A DNA stretch of 64,000 nt from Diplolepis rosae (Eukaryota > Arthropoda > Insecta > Hymenoptera > Diplolepididae), in the NCBI GenBank assembly GCA_030998225.1, contig JAPYXD010000704.1:3348001-3412000 (forward strand), given 5' to 3'. The notes under the pieces were generated by a model. That model ran no database searches. It had not been told where the DNA came from and saw nothing but the letters and a program-made list of their open reading frames with translations. How positions within the stretch are numbered: the first letter of the stretch is position 1; the number at the start of each line of letters is the position of its first letter. Below, in pieces: positions 12,801 to 22,699 of the stretch. Made by a program: the position numbers and the translations under genes.

Positions 12801-15800
12801 AAACAGTAGGACTCTTCAAATAAAACACAAATGGCTTATTTAATTTTCCAAATTTATTTTATCTTCTTCATAGTAGTTCCCATTGTAGACGATACACTTA
12901 TGTCCACACAGTGATTTTCTGAGTCGGGAGAATAGAAAAACATCACACGGAGCCAAATCAGGTAAATACGGTGGATGCGCAGGACGATATTAGTTACCTA
13001 TATTACATAAGAAAAAAGATTAGCTCGTTTGAATACACCCGTGCGATTTTACTGGAAAAGTTCTACTACATTTTGATCACAGTAGTATATGATTAATTTT
13101 GATAACCGGTTTTTATGACAATTTTACTTGTTCATCAGGTATCTCTACTCAACTGAAGATTTTATAAAGTCTGGAGCTTTATTAGCAATTGGTTTAGTGA
13201 ATTGTGGCGTTCAAAATGATTGCGATCCAGCTTTTGCACTTCTCAATGAATACATCTACAATGAAAATCAAACATTACGAATTGGTGCAGTTTTGGGACT
13301 TGGATTGGCTTATGCAGGTTCCCAAAGAAAGGACGTTTCAGACTTGATGATTTATGTTATAACAGATAAATTCAGTAATGTATTATATTTTATGAAATAT
13401 CCTTATAAATTACTTAACAATTGCCGTATTATGAACAGCTTTGAAAATGTATGAAAAAGGTAAGTTGAATATATTTTTGAAGGTTCGTTGGAAGTTATCT
13501 CACTTGCTGCAATTTCATTGGGCCTCATCAAGGTAGGTTCTGCAGATTCTGAAGCGTCTTCAACGATTCTTCAGAAGCTATTAGAATTCACACCACAGGA
13601 ATTATCAAGCACACATTCTAGGTACATAAAATAATTAAAATTGAATATTTAAAAAACATTGAATTAAAAATATTCTTTAATTGGTAGTTCAAATTCATGA
13701 TTTAAATTTCGATGAGATGTTTGAGTGAGTAAGTTTTCGCGCATGAATGTAATATAATAATAAAAAAATATAAATAATGAGTGTAATGTCCTTATTGTGA
13801 ATATTGATATGAATTGTGTATGGATAATTATAGATTTCTGCCGTTGGCTTTGGGTATGATTTACATGGGTTGTCGTGATGCAATTGAAGCTCCATCAGCA
13901 ACACTTGAAGTTCTACCAGATCCCTATAAATTAGCTTCCCAAACAATGCTTCAAGTAATTCTTCCAAAAATTCTATTACTCTGATATTTCCTATTTTGTT
14001 ATTTTACTCTAAATATAGTTATTTGCTGGTTATCAAATTTAAAAGAATGAAATTTAAATTTTTCTATACAATATTTCAAACGTCTTTTAATGATATATCT
14101 TATGATACTACTAGAACTTTGCTATTTATTGCCCTCTGCGGAGAAAACAATTCCATTTTATTACCACGTGGTAGAAAAAAATCATGTTCAACACGGGACA
14201 AACATTTATTTTCCCTAGTTGCGAAATATACTATTTTGACACTATCCTCAAAATTGTTTAAAATTAGTATAAAACGTAACATTGATAGGTCTGCTCTTAT
14301 GCTGGTACTGGCGACGTTCTGATAGTGCAAGAATTATTGCGAATCTGTTCCGAACCAGTGGATTTAAATACCAGTGTTACTAGTTCGGAAAATAATGTGA
14401 CAGCAGGTTGTTGTCAAACGCCAAGTATTCCCTCAATTTTCGATAATCCAGAAAATAGTGATGATAACAATACACCGGAAAAAAAATCTACAGAAATTAA
14501 AAAAGAAGAAATTTTGATGTAAATCATCAATTAAAGAGTGTCCGTATATAAGATCATGAGTGACACTGGTGTACGATTCATTTTATGTTCACGGTTTATT
14601 AAAATAAGCATTATGGCAATTGGCACTTATGTCCTCATGCGCTGACACGCTTCAATATTCTTCTTAAAGTATTTTATTTTTATATTTTAGGATATTAGTT
14701 ATGCATTTATTAGAATCTAATTTGCAGGAATAATGGTCTATCTCAAGCTATCGCTTCTTTAGGAGTTGGAGTTGTAGGCCTTGCAGAAGGAAAAGAAAAT
14801 TCACGAATATTTGGTCAAGTACACAGACTTTGAATCTTACATTGAAAAATTATTAATTTACATAATAATTTACATAATTTTGTCTACCCCGAAGGTGACA
14901 ATAAAATGCACTTTATGATCTGTCAGTAGTATAGAGTTTATTTTGTGAGTATGATGGATGCCCAAGCTGTGCTCCGGCATCAAACTTCACACGCGCAAAA
15001 TAAACATTTTTTCCCTAATTGCATAACAGATCACTCAATAAGTTTCCGCTCTGATATATAGATGGCACCACTGTTGTCAAATCCATATGATTTCTGGATA
15101 GTACCAACCTTCAAACTATACGTGTCAAAATTTCATGACAATCTGACGTTTAGTTCAGAAGTTACAGAGGTTTTGGTGAAGAAACTTTTGTCATTTTCAA
15201 AACAATGGATAAAAAAAAGTTTCGAGTGTTAATCGAACATTGCTTTTTAATGGAAAAAAATACTGTTGAAGCAAAGCAGTGGCTTGATAAACGTTATGGG
15301 GACTCTACACCAGAGAAATCAACAATCATTGACTAGTATGCCCAATTTAAAAGCGGTCGTACAAACACTATGACGCTGAACGCTCTGGTCGCCCAAAATC
15401 AGCAGTTGTTCCGGAAAACATAACAAAAGTCCACAAAATAGTTTTGGGCGATCGTAAATTAAAGTTGCGTGAGATTCTTTGGCGATGCGTAAGTTATTTT
15501 CGAAGTGGGTGCCGCGTTACCATATTTTCTAAATCTGGCCCCCAGCGACTACTGTTTCTTTGCTGACCTGAAAAAAATGCTCTAGGGAAAGAGATTTGGC
15601 TCCAATGAAGAAGTGATTGGCGGAACTGAGACCTATTTTGAGAGCAAAGACGAATCATTCTACAAAAAAGGCGTCGAAAAATTAGAGAAGCGTTGGAATG
15701 AATGTAAAGGGTTTTCCAATAGGGACATAAAAATTTTATCTATGAATAAAACACAGAAATATTTGAGATATTGAGTTCTAATTTATTGTGGGTGCAGTGC

Positions 15801-18800
15801 AAGCATTACATATTATGAATGAAATTCGATATCGGTCACATGACCACCACGAGCCTGTTTACAGCGGTCGATTCTTTGGACCCAATTTTCCACCACTCTG
15901 GCACACATTTCGACTGGAACGTTGGCAATTTCGCGTTGGATGTTGTCTTTGAGGTCGTCTAAAGTTTCTGGCTTGTTGGCATAGACCAGTGACTTGATAT
16001 GGCCCCATAAAAAGAAATCCAATGGCGTTAGATCGCATGAACGAGGCGGCCATTCGACCGGACCATTTCTCGAGATAACACGTTCACCGAATTTGCCTTT
16101 CAATAAATCGATTGTGACGCGTGCTGTGTGGCTAGTGGCACCGTCTTGTTGAAACCACATATCGTTGATGTCAAGTTCATCCAATTTTGGCCACAAATAA
16201 TCTTCCAATATAGCACGATAGTGCTCTCCATTGACGGTAAAATGACGGTCGTTTTCATCCACGAAAAAATACGGCCCAATCACACCTCTGGCATGAAAAC
16301 CGCACCAAACAGTCACTTTTTGCGGATGCAATGGTGTCTCAAGAAGCACATTTGGGTTTGTTTCTGACCAATAACGCATATTTTGCTTATTAACAAAGCC
16401 ATTGAGCCAGAAATGAGCTTCATGGCTGAAGATGATTTTTCGATGAAATTCTTCATTTTCTTCAAGCTTTGCCAGAGCCCATTTGGAGAAGTTTCGGCGT
16501 TTCAAATGATCAATTGGCTTTAGTTCTTGAGTCAGTTTAATCTTGAAAGCATGTAGGCCCAGATCTTTTCGCATAATACGCCACGGTGTCGTTTGAACGA
16601 TGCCCAATTCTTGAGAATGACGTGGATTCGATTGATTTGGCTCATTTTGAATCGATGCACTTACGGCTGCGATTATTTCTTCCATTCGAGCAACCTGTGT
16701 AGAAATTTTGATAGGGGTCTAGTGGGGCCCCGACGAGTTTGCCCCATCTCTAGTCGAGGTCTAGCGTGGAAATCTAGTCAGGGCCCCGTCGGTAACGTAA
16801 CGCTTTTGTCGACGTGGGCCCTACTACTAGACGCAGAGTCGCGTGACCAATTTTGTTCAGGTATGTCACTGAGAAAATAATAAATAAAAACGATTTTCCA
16901 CACTGAGAGAAAAAGTACAGGGGAAATTCGAGTTAAGACTCTAATATTTAACATTTTTAACGGCAATGGAGGGATATTCGCTTGGAAGGTTAAGTTTACT
17001 GTTTTCACAGTAAAAAATCTGTTTTCAAGGTAGGACATTTTTTTCTGAGTAAATTGACAGTACTTTTTCATTACACGTACACTGAAAAAAAATCTCAGTA
17101 AGTTTGACTACTTTTTAACTTACTTTCCATAGTTTACAAAGGCCCCAGTGTAATTTTTGAAATTAAGTGAACCGCAGGAACATAGGGGTAAATCAAGTAA
17201 GAGCAGTAGTTGAATCGATGAATATTCTTATTAGTACATTTCATAACTGTATTTACTTTCAAGTAGACTCTAACGTACATTTTTTATATACACACCTACA
17301 AACACACACCCCCCTCTCTCTACACTACACAAAGGCTCGTTTAGGTGGTATTAAAAATTATTCTTAACGCTACGGGTTCGAACCCTCTCTCCTTATGATT
17401 AACGCATTACTAACCTAACGACTAAGCCTCTCGGCTGCGCACGCTTGGTATACAAGAAAGAAAATAGCGCTTATAACCTGCAACTACTGCAGGGCCGTGT
17501 AAGAAGTGTATGGGCCCCGTGTAATCGGGAATTTTTAAATTTTATGCCAATTTATGATTCTGATTAAAAATTTTAATTATTGAATCGATTTTCTATAAAA
17601 TGAAATATTTTTGAAATAAATAGATCAAATTTTTGAATTAAAGAACATTACATAATAAAAAGCTTTATATACATTTTATAAGTATTAATTTTTATTATTG
17701 TATATTAGTGATACTTTATACACGTTATGATTCCTTTAATTTTTGTTTTTAAGAGTAAAATCAACGTATGTTCAGAATCTAAAAAATTTGAGTTTTTTCA
17801 ATTACAAAAATATGATGAAACTTTTGAATAACGAAAAAATAACGAAAAACTATTAAAAAAATGGTACACTTATTTACTTATCAATAGTTTGTTTTTCTAA
17901 CTACACTTATGTAGTAACTTCTACCGCTTATGTTTATTATGAAAGCTTCAATTGATTTTACTATTCACCCAATGTTAATTTAACTTCATGTTTCGTTATT
18001 GTTATTACCTCGACACAATAAGATACACACACATACACATACGTACTCGCATATGATTATTATAATTACATGCGAATTCGAGTTAAAATTATGAAAAAGT
18101 TTTCTTAAATGTTGTTGCTTCCTCTTAAGTATTGATTTTATCCAAGACCGTGTTCAGAAAATCTCCATTTTTATCACACGGAAAAAAATGGAGATCATGA
18201 GAATACGGACGATTACTGAGAATTAAGAATGATTACTATAAAAGAGAAGAGAGTATTTAACAGCACAAGACTGATTCCCAAACAGTGTAACACTCTCTTC
18301 TGTCATCTAATAATTTTTCCTATTTTCCAGTAATCACCCATATTTCTCTGATCTCCATTTTTCTCCGTGCAGATAAGATCAAATTTTAATGAGAATAAAG
18401 AATAAAGGTTATGTTGTATCTAATGGACCTAACCTTAACCACAAATATTACAAATAGGGATTCTCTAGTCGGGGCCCCGCCAGATACAAATAGATTTTCC
18501 ATACTTAAGCGAAACAAGGAATTCCTCACTAGAACCTGACAGGGCCCCTATCAGTTTTTTCTAGACTAGAAATACTAATCGGGTGCTAACAAGGCCCCTA
18601 CCAGTTTTTTCTAGATGAGGAAATTCTAGTCCGGGCCCCACTAGAACCCAACTTGAAATAAGGAAAGATAGGTCAATTTCTACACGGGAATACAACGTCT
18701 TTTTGGCACCAAAACGTCCAAAAATGTAAATTTGTTCTCGAATTTACCCACTATAGCACGCACAGCCTGTCGGGTGGGACGATTATTACGACTAAAAATT

Positions 18801-20661
18801 GGAGTAAGCGCTCTTAAAGTTGCGACCACCGACCCAGAATTTCGGTAGTAATTTTTAATAATTTCCAAACGTTGCTGGTTCGTGAACTTTACCATGATGA
18901 AAATGTTGACTTTAATTAACGTTTTGACATTGACAGTTCAGTAAAAAAGTTTAAGGGTGCGTTCATATAAAGATACGAAATTGTTATGTCCCTATTGTAA
19001 AACCCTTTATTACGCTTGAAGAAAACTATGTTGATGAATAAAGTCGAATTTATCGAAAAGAGTGTCTTTTTCTAAGTTAGACCGGAAACTTATTCAGTCA
19101 TGTCCCTTACGAAAAAGTATGACAGAAAAATAATGATACGATCGTGTTATTTTTCGCGAAAACGACAGGAAATGGCAGGTAATGACAAAAAGAATGACAG
19201 GCCAATTATTTTGCAACAGTCATTTGTCCGTCATTCTTTTTGTCATTAACTGCCGTTTTCTTGGCGTTTTCGCGAAAAAATGACATGATCATGTCATTAT
19301 TTCTCTGACATCCTTTTATGTAAGGGGTATTAGTTAATAATCTAACTCCAATTAAATTATCTAAAATACAATTCACAATTTTTTAAAAATTAATTCTTTT
19401 GTAGATTGGAAGGTATGGTACACCTCCAGCTCGACGAGCAGTACCTTTAGCTCTGGCTTTGTCTTCAATTTCAAATCCAGATCCAGATTTAGTGGATGTA
19501 TTAAATAAGTACAGTCATGATAATGACTCTGACGTTTCACTTAATGCAATTTTTGGATTAGGACTTGTCGGTGCTGGGACGAATAATGCACGTTTAGCCA
19601 CCATGTTAAGACAACTAGCTGCTTATCATGCTAGAAATCCATCACATTTGTTTTTGGTTCGAATATCTCAAGGACTCATTCATCTAGGAAAAGTAATAGT
19701 AAACTTATTTTGTAAAATTATTTTTTGCCTCTCAAACATTAAAAATGCATATTTCTTAGCCCGTATTGAGACATAAGAATGTCTTATTTTTAGCCAGCGA
19801 GTAGCGCAACTGATGCACAGTGCTACTTTCAACCGTATCAATGGGTAAAAATGAAAACATAACCTGACATAACCTCGACTTCTTGTCAACTCGAAGCGCT
19901 AAAAACCGTGCAACTTTAATGTTTCGAGGGAAAAAAGTATTGTGTGTATAATAAAACTGGCTATTTCTAACCCTTATTACACAATATACTATTAATAGCC
20001 AGAAAATATTTAATTCAATGATTAAAGATAAATTCGGATCATCATGAACTGGGTGAAAATCTTGTAATAAAAATTCGTAAAATGCTTTCAGGGAACGTTA
20101 TCATTGTGTCCCTTGCGATTTGCTTCAAAAGTTCTGGATAACACAGCATTGGCTGGTTTAATGGTAGTCTTTGTTGCATTCCTTCATTGCAAAAACCTGA
20201 TTTTAGGCAAATCTCACTATTTAATGTATTGTTTGGCTACTGCGATTGAACCAAGATGGCTCGTTACACTCGACAAAGATTTAAAAGTATTGATATAAAA
20301 AGATAAAATATAATAAAAAATAGTTTCGATGTTGTAGAATATTTTTGAATTATTGTCTATCTTCACCTATCGAATTCAGTTATACTTTGTTTCAAATATT
20401 ATTTTAAAAATTGACATACCTATTTTTAGAATTTTCAATCATTAATTGGATTTTCAGACTCTTCCAGTATCAGTTCGAGTTGGTCAAGCTGTGGATGTAA
20501 TAGGTAAAGTAGGGAATCCGAAATCTATTGCTGGAGGACACGTTCATACAACTCCAGTGTTGATGTTTGTAGGAGAGAAGGCAGAATTAGTCACTGATTT
20601 GTACGAACCACTCTCAAGTGTATTAGAAGGATTTGTCATCTTGAAGGAGAAAATTCTCTGA
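3896..20661 (+). CDS. Rpn1/PSMD2-like: 26S proteasome non-ATPase regulatory subunit 2 (Rpn1), diverged, 15 exons
   Basis: Rpn1 is a scaffold subunit of the proteasome base that docks shuttle receptors and ubiquitin. Exons: 3896-3943, 4152-4208, 4605-4963, 5617-5793, 5941-6127, 7998-8300, 12672-12754, 13139-13374, 13483-13621, 13834-13954, 14289-14518, 14728-14818, 19405-19692, 20092-20286, 20458-20661. All phases agree and the sum is 2718 nt, 905 residues, close to the usual length (human 908). Recognisable blocks are [15 protein letters not shown] near residue 55, [10 protein letters not shown], the [11 protein letters not shown] block, [11 protein letters not shown] and LWDVDGG, then proteasome/cyclosome repeats ([28 protein letters not shown]), [26 protein letters not shown], and [13 protein letters not shown] near the end. 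Odd points: no long charged N-terminal extension, a rewritten Ser/Asn/acidic linker in exon 11, a changed C-terminal tail, and many substitutions at positions conserved from yeast to human. Splice sites at the exon 3/4 junction are least certain. A paralogue is more likely than the only copy. Confidence 0.9.
5094..5319. mobile_element. Long-hairpin MITE (family D) in intron 3
   Basis: A nearly complete palindrome of 226 bp: TACACTGAGAAA at the left is mirrored by the right end, and about 85 bp on each side pair almost perfectly, including the segment with GGGTTATCAAGCAAATCGAG. The loop holds four copies of a 12-mer, TATAAATCTTTC. It lies between exons 3 and 4 of the Rpn1-like gene. Transcription of the intron would place the whole hairpin in RNA. 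Confidence 0.88.
6588..7490 (-). repeat. Family A fragment in intron 5
   Basis: Begins with TTTTTACATTCTCATCA like family A copy 1 and follows it through the AT-rich blocks, but is older: many substitutions, the CTGT array is gone, and internal segments are duplicated. No coding capacity; the ORF at 7312-7497 is a by-product. Confidence 0.7.
8390..9035 (-). repeat. Family A fragment in intron 6
   Basis: A second old family A piece, recognisable by the phrase AACCAGCTACATCCGA and the AT-rich blocks that follow. It is interrupted near 8735-8825 by about 90 bp of unrelated, more GC-rich sequence. No coding capacity. Confidence 0.65.
9041..9700. mobile_element. Foldback element (family E) with long inverted arms
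   Basis: The two ends, TTATGTGCCTAGGCGCATAA and its complement, are themselves palindromic and open arms of roughly 200 bp. Both arms carry a phrase with GCGACGAGCGACAATGCTCG near the outside and a phrase with GTGACTTCGG further in. Flanks are AGTATA and TATACT. The ORF at 9328-9711 only reflects GC-rich arm sequence. It sits in intron 6, 15 bp from a mariner element. Confidence 0.85.
9715..10680 (+). mobile_element. Degenerate mariner element in intron 6
   Basis: The ends TTAGGTATACAACTTTGC and TTAGGTGTACAACTTTGC (read inward from each side) are flanked by TA, and the length of 966 bp is that of a mariner with an internal deletion. It carries a broken transposase on the + strand and is inserted immediately beside the foldback element. 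Confidence 0.88.
9889..10600 (+). pseudogene. mariner transposase, broken
   Basis: An open frame of 115 codons starting [17 protein letters not shown] encodes the N-terminal paired-like helix-turn-helix region of a mariner transposase (motif [19 protein letters not shown]). After the stop near 10236 the homology continues in the same and other frames ([16 protein letters not shown] region) with stops and deletions, and the catalytic core with its Asp triad is not intact. Confidence 0.85.
10790..10965 (-). pseudogene. mariner transposase C-terminal relic
   Basis: Read on the minus strand this gives the usual mariner C-terminus with a motif like [11 protein letters not shown] followed by KVIEQNEKY. 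Only about 50 codons remain, and it is unrelated in sequence to the mariner just upstream. Confidence 0.65.
10971..11631 (-). pseudogene. Relic of an uncharacterised transposon-type protein
   Basis: Two adjacent minus-strand frames (11631-11320 and 11309-10971) make up one broken ORF. The first contains [20 protein letters not shown] and a FDVVDG motif, the second [13 protein letters not shown] and [16 protein letters not shown] recognise the layout of large, repeated ORFs of unknown function often found in animal genomes beside transposases, in which a segment about DG and a later LGxFYFTLxNI-like segment precede a helical region. The frame is broken at 11310-11320 and probably truncated at both ends. 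No function is assigned. It lies in intron 6 in antisense orientation. Confidence 0.5.
11790..12660. repeat. Dispersed repeat family H, copy 1
   Basis: The segment at 11810-11905, containing GTCGATTATGTCGA and CTACTATATCGACCTTATCA, is found in reverse orientation at 60215-60320. A phrase with TTTCTGTGAAAAAAA near 12598 also recurs beside the second copy, so the unit is probably longer here and internally deleted there. Non-coding; the ORF at 12062-12304 is not supported. Confidence 0.7.
12597..12644. repeat. Short perfect-type hairpin in intron 6
   Basis: TTTCTGTGAAAAAAAG is mirrored by its complement after a loop of a few bases around ACACTTGT. The stem is about 18 bp, and it ends 28 bp before exon 7. 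Confidence 0.75.
12830..13005 (-). pseudogene. mariner transposase C-terminal relic in intron 7
   Basis: The minus strand reads [11 protein letters not shown] followed by [15 protein letters not shown], the third-Asp motif and C-terminal tail typical of mariner transposases. Nothing of the rest of the protein or of the inverted repeats is visible. Confidence 0.75.
15206..15704 (+). pseudogene. mariner transposase, internally deleted
   Basis: N-terminal motifs ([19 protein letters not shown], then STIIDWYAQFKS) show a mariner DNA-binding domain. The frame breaks near 15370 and much of the catalytic domain is deleted, but the C-terminal [11 protein letters not shown] segment is recognisable at 15663-15700 just before the nested insertion. 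Confidence 0.8.
15813..16688 (-). pseudogene. Transposase of the nested element, catalytic part
   Basis: An open frame of 290 codons holds the complete catalytic domain: FSHEAHF, where the expected first catalytic Asp of FSDEAHF is replaced by His, then [13 protein letters not shown] with the second Asp and [16 protein letters not shown] with the third, separated by about 36 residues. The N-terminal part lies at 18680-18895 and was cut off by the insertion between them. The ATG that opens this half is internal to the ancestral gene and not a real start. With the D-to-H change and the insertion, the copy is inactive. Confidence 0.9.
16905..17860 (-). repeat. Family B repeat, copy 1
   Basis: About 950 bp that reappear in reverse orientation at 30378-31325. 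Shared landmarks include GGAGGGATATTCGCTTGG, a C- and CA-rich stretch with CACCCCCCTCTCTC, the tRNA-like block at 17366-17441, and a tail with AATCAACGTATGTTCAG. The outer end starts CACTGAGAGAAAAAG. No protein is encoded. Confidence 0.88.
17366..17441 (-). repeat. tRNA-like block (B box, A-box-like) in family B
   Basis: On the minus strand GCAGCCGAGAGGCTTAG resembles the D-arm/A-box of a serine or leucine tRNA, and GGGTTCGAACCC at 17374-17385 is a consensus B box. The block is not a functional tRNA: no acceptor stem pairs and no convincing anticodon stem is seen. It may be the head of a tRNA-derived SINE. Confidence 0.65.
18177..18369. mobile_element. MITE family C, copy 2
   Basis: Reverse-oriented copy of 2878-3070 with the same length and the same CACGGA ends, inserted in the third-level element. 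Flanks are CA on both sides. Confidence 0.88.
18680..18895 (-). pseudogene. Transposase of the nested element, N-terminal part
   Basis: Starts [19 protein letters not shown] and runs through a helix-turn-helix segment to [10 protein letters not shown], where the insertion at 16694-18688 begins. Copy 45404-46444 shows the same region uninterrupted, so this and 15813-16688 were one gene of about 360 codons. Confidence 0.9.
19104..19327. mobile_element. Palindromic MITE in intron 12
   Basis: Ends CCCTTACGAAAAAGTATG and its diverged complement; internal pairs include TTTTTCGCGAAAACG with its mirror and AATGACAAAAAGAATGACAG with its mirror. About 224 bp and no coding capacity. It lies a few bases beyond the outer mariner end. 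Confidence 0.82.
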
Positions 20662-20770
20662 ATACCATATTATTTTGAGAATTTAAACTTAGTTTTAGAT
20701 TTGCCAGACTCGTTTTTTTTTCACAAAAGAGAATAGTTTGCTTTCCATTTAAATATTGTAGTCTTTTATG

Positions 20771-20801
20771 AATAAATGAACTGTAGACGTTCGTGAATAA
20801 A
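20771..20801 (+). promoter_or_regulatory. Poly(A) signals of the Rpn1-like gene
   Basis: Two AATAAA hexamers at about 20771 and 20796, 110-140 bp after the stop codon, give plausible 3' ends for the transcript. Confidence 0.6.
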
Positions 20802-21099
20802 CTTTTTTGTAGTTTGCATTCATTTACCTCAATATAACTAACGGAAGCGATGTGTGGAAGTGACTAGGTGTTTTCGATAGATTTTCGCACACTGAACACG
20901 AATCTGAGCTTAAAAGTTATCCATCACGTATAGTTGATTGAAGATTGTCATTTCCTGCTTCGACCCCAATAAACCCAAATTTAATTGCATCTGGCCTTAA
21001 ACCCCTCCGCGCCTTTGAGCGTAATCGTGTCAGTGGTTGCACACGCACGAAGTGTGTGCACTTGGCTGTTATTCTTTTCATGATTTATAAAGCAAGTTT

Positions 21100-21419
21100 A
21101 TTAATACAAATAACAAACATTAATCAATTATGTATTGACCATTTCTTCCGATGACCTTTTGACAGCTTTCAGTCAGTTTCATAATTCCGCATTCGTAGAA
21201 AGTTTAGTTCTTAGAAGCAAAAAATTGAATTAACTCATTTTTGACAGTCTTATTTGAATCGAATGTTTTTCCATTTAAATGGTTTTGAAGTGAACGGAAT
21301 AAATGATAATCGGATGGTGCAAGGTCAGGACTATACGGTGGATGAGGAATCACTTCCCAGCCTAACTCCAATAATTTTTTGCGAGTGACCAAAGATGTAT
21401 GTGGTCTGGCGTTATCTCC
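21100..21419 (-). pseudogene. mariner transposase C-terminal half
   Basis: The minus strand reads GDNARPHTSLVTRKKLLELG, with the second catalytic Asp, and then HPPYSPDLAPSDYHLFRSL with the third Asp, 34-35 residues apart as in classical mariner. The frame stops at 21204 but C-terminal similarity continues to about 21100. The N-terminal half is absent; homology ends abruptly at 21419. Confidence 0.85.
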
Positions 21420-22335
21420 CGGTAAGAAGGTATGGATGAAAATATAATTACGTAAGATAACCTAAGAAGTTGAAGTCATTTTAATTTCATCCTATGAGCC
21501 CGTGAAGAAATTACCCAACTTTTTTCCAAGTTCCAACTCGGGCTCGATCGGATTCTCCCCATGTGGCCGCAGGGGGGCACATGGTGTGGCCCGGATTGGA
21601 ACCACATCGGATTATGATAGACAACATTATTTTCAAATTTTGTGTTGCGGTCCTGATATTGTAGTGACTATATTGATATTAAAATGCCAAAAGCAAAAAG
21701 TACATGGCAAGTTCGGAAGCACAGAATCGTTGGTGAGATTTCTTATATCCGCATTATAGATCAAGCTAAGTTAATTCACTAGATTCATTACATAAATCAT
21801 AACATTGTAATGAACTAGATTATTACTTGAAATATTTTTTTATTAACGGTAATTTGAAAAGAAAATTATAATTTTAAGTGTAGAACGTTATTGTGTTTCA
21901 TTATTTTTTATATCGTATATTCAATTTTCCAAAGTGAATTTTTTAGAAAGAAAATTATTAATAATGTAATTTATTTTTAGATTCAGAAGAATCGAATAGT
22001 TCTACAGACTACGAAGATGGGTTTGAAGATTATACTGTTTTTATACTTTTAATTATACTTTTGCATCACTAATTTGAATTTATGAAATAAAGTTTTTTGG
22101 TCCAGCTATTTATTGTTATTAAACGAAAAGCCTTTAAATTTTACTATTTGTAGAAATACAAAATTAGAAGGGGCCATATCAGGACCAGATCGGGCCCCCA
22201 TTTAACAGGCCCAGATCTGGGCCCGATCGGGCAGGGCGTTTCATTACTGGTCTGGCGCTAGGCAGATTACGCTATCGGGGCCACATTTTTCCCGATCGGC
22301 GCTCCACCAAAATTTTTGCACGGGAGTAGATATGT
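21420..22335. other. Non-coding stretch with GC-rich ends
   Basis: Both ends carry short GC-rich phrases (GGGCTCGATCGG near 21541, GATCGGGCCC near 22190) around an AT-rich centre, and the right end closes with TTTTGCACGGG. It looks like a non-autonomous element similar in style to 16694-18688, but the left end is not defined. The ORF at 21502-21759 is not supported. Confidence 0.45.
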
Positions 22336-22699
22336 GAAATAAACTAATTCTGTTGTTTCTCGTCTAAAATTGAAGTCAATTTAATTCGTTTTGACCACTG
22401 TAATGGCAGGAGTTTAAATTCTAATTCATTACTTTTCAAATTTGTTCTGAATAATTTAGATAAGTTCCCTTAAAAAATGCAATAGAGAAATAATAAATAT
22501 GAAATTAATATATCTTAAATAAATTTGCCAAAGAATACAATGAACGTTATGTTTACTAAATGTGAAAAAAATGAAAGTGAGAAATTCTTGTAAAAGTTAA
22601 ATGCACATTGAATTAATCAATTCAAAATTATACATAATTGAGAATAAATGCAATTCATAAATTAAAATGACGTGTAAACTTAACTGAATAAAACCTTGT

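Larger units (their letters stand above)
16694..18688. mobile_element. Third-level insertion with CCYGTG ends
   Basis: Inserted between two codons of the transposase. The ends read CCTGTGTAGAAATTTT and CCCGTGTAGAAATT inward, and AA is duplicated at the site when compared with the uninterrupted copy at 45604-45620. Both subterminal regions are rich in phrases such as TCTAGTNGGGGCCCC. No transposase is present; the element itself hosts a family B repeat and a family C MITE. Confidence 0.8.
15707..19007 (-). mobile_element. Tc1/mariner-type element nested in the mariner
   Basis: Ends AAGGGTTTTCCAATAGGGAC and its complement (with small changes) are flanked by TA on both sides. It is the same family as 45292-46444. 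Without the insertion at 16694-18688 it would be about 1.3 kb, the normal length for this superfamily. Confidence 0.9.
15032..19100 (+). mobile_element. Outer mariner of a nested stack in intron 12
   Basis: The ends (ACTCAATAAGTTTCCG at the left, its near complement at the right) belong to one mariner. Its transposase starts near 15206 ([16 protein letters not shown]), has stops and a large internal deletion, and its last codons continue without loss across the younger insertion at 15707-19007: the reading WNEC to the left joins [10 protein letters not shown] to the right once one TA is removed. This is the oldest layer of the stack. Confidence 0.82.

Noticed and set aside
17366..17441. Functional tRNA gene
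   Set aside because: B box is perfect and the A box fair, but acceptor and anticodon stems do not pair; the block is part of a repeat.
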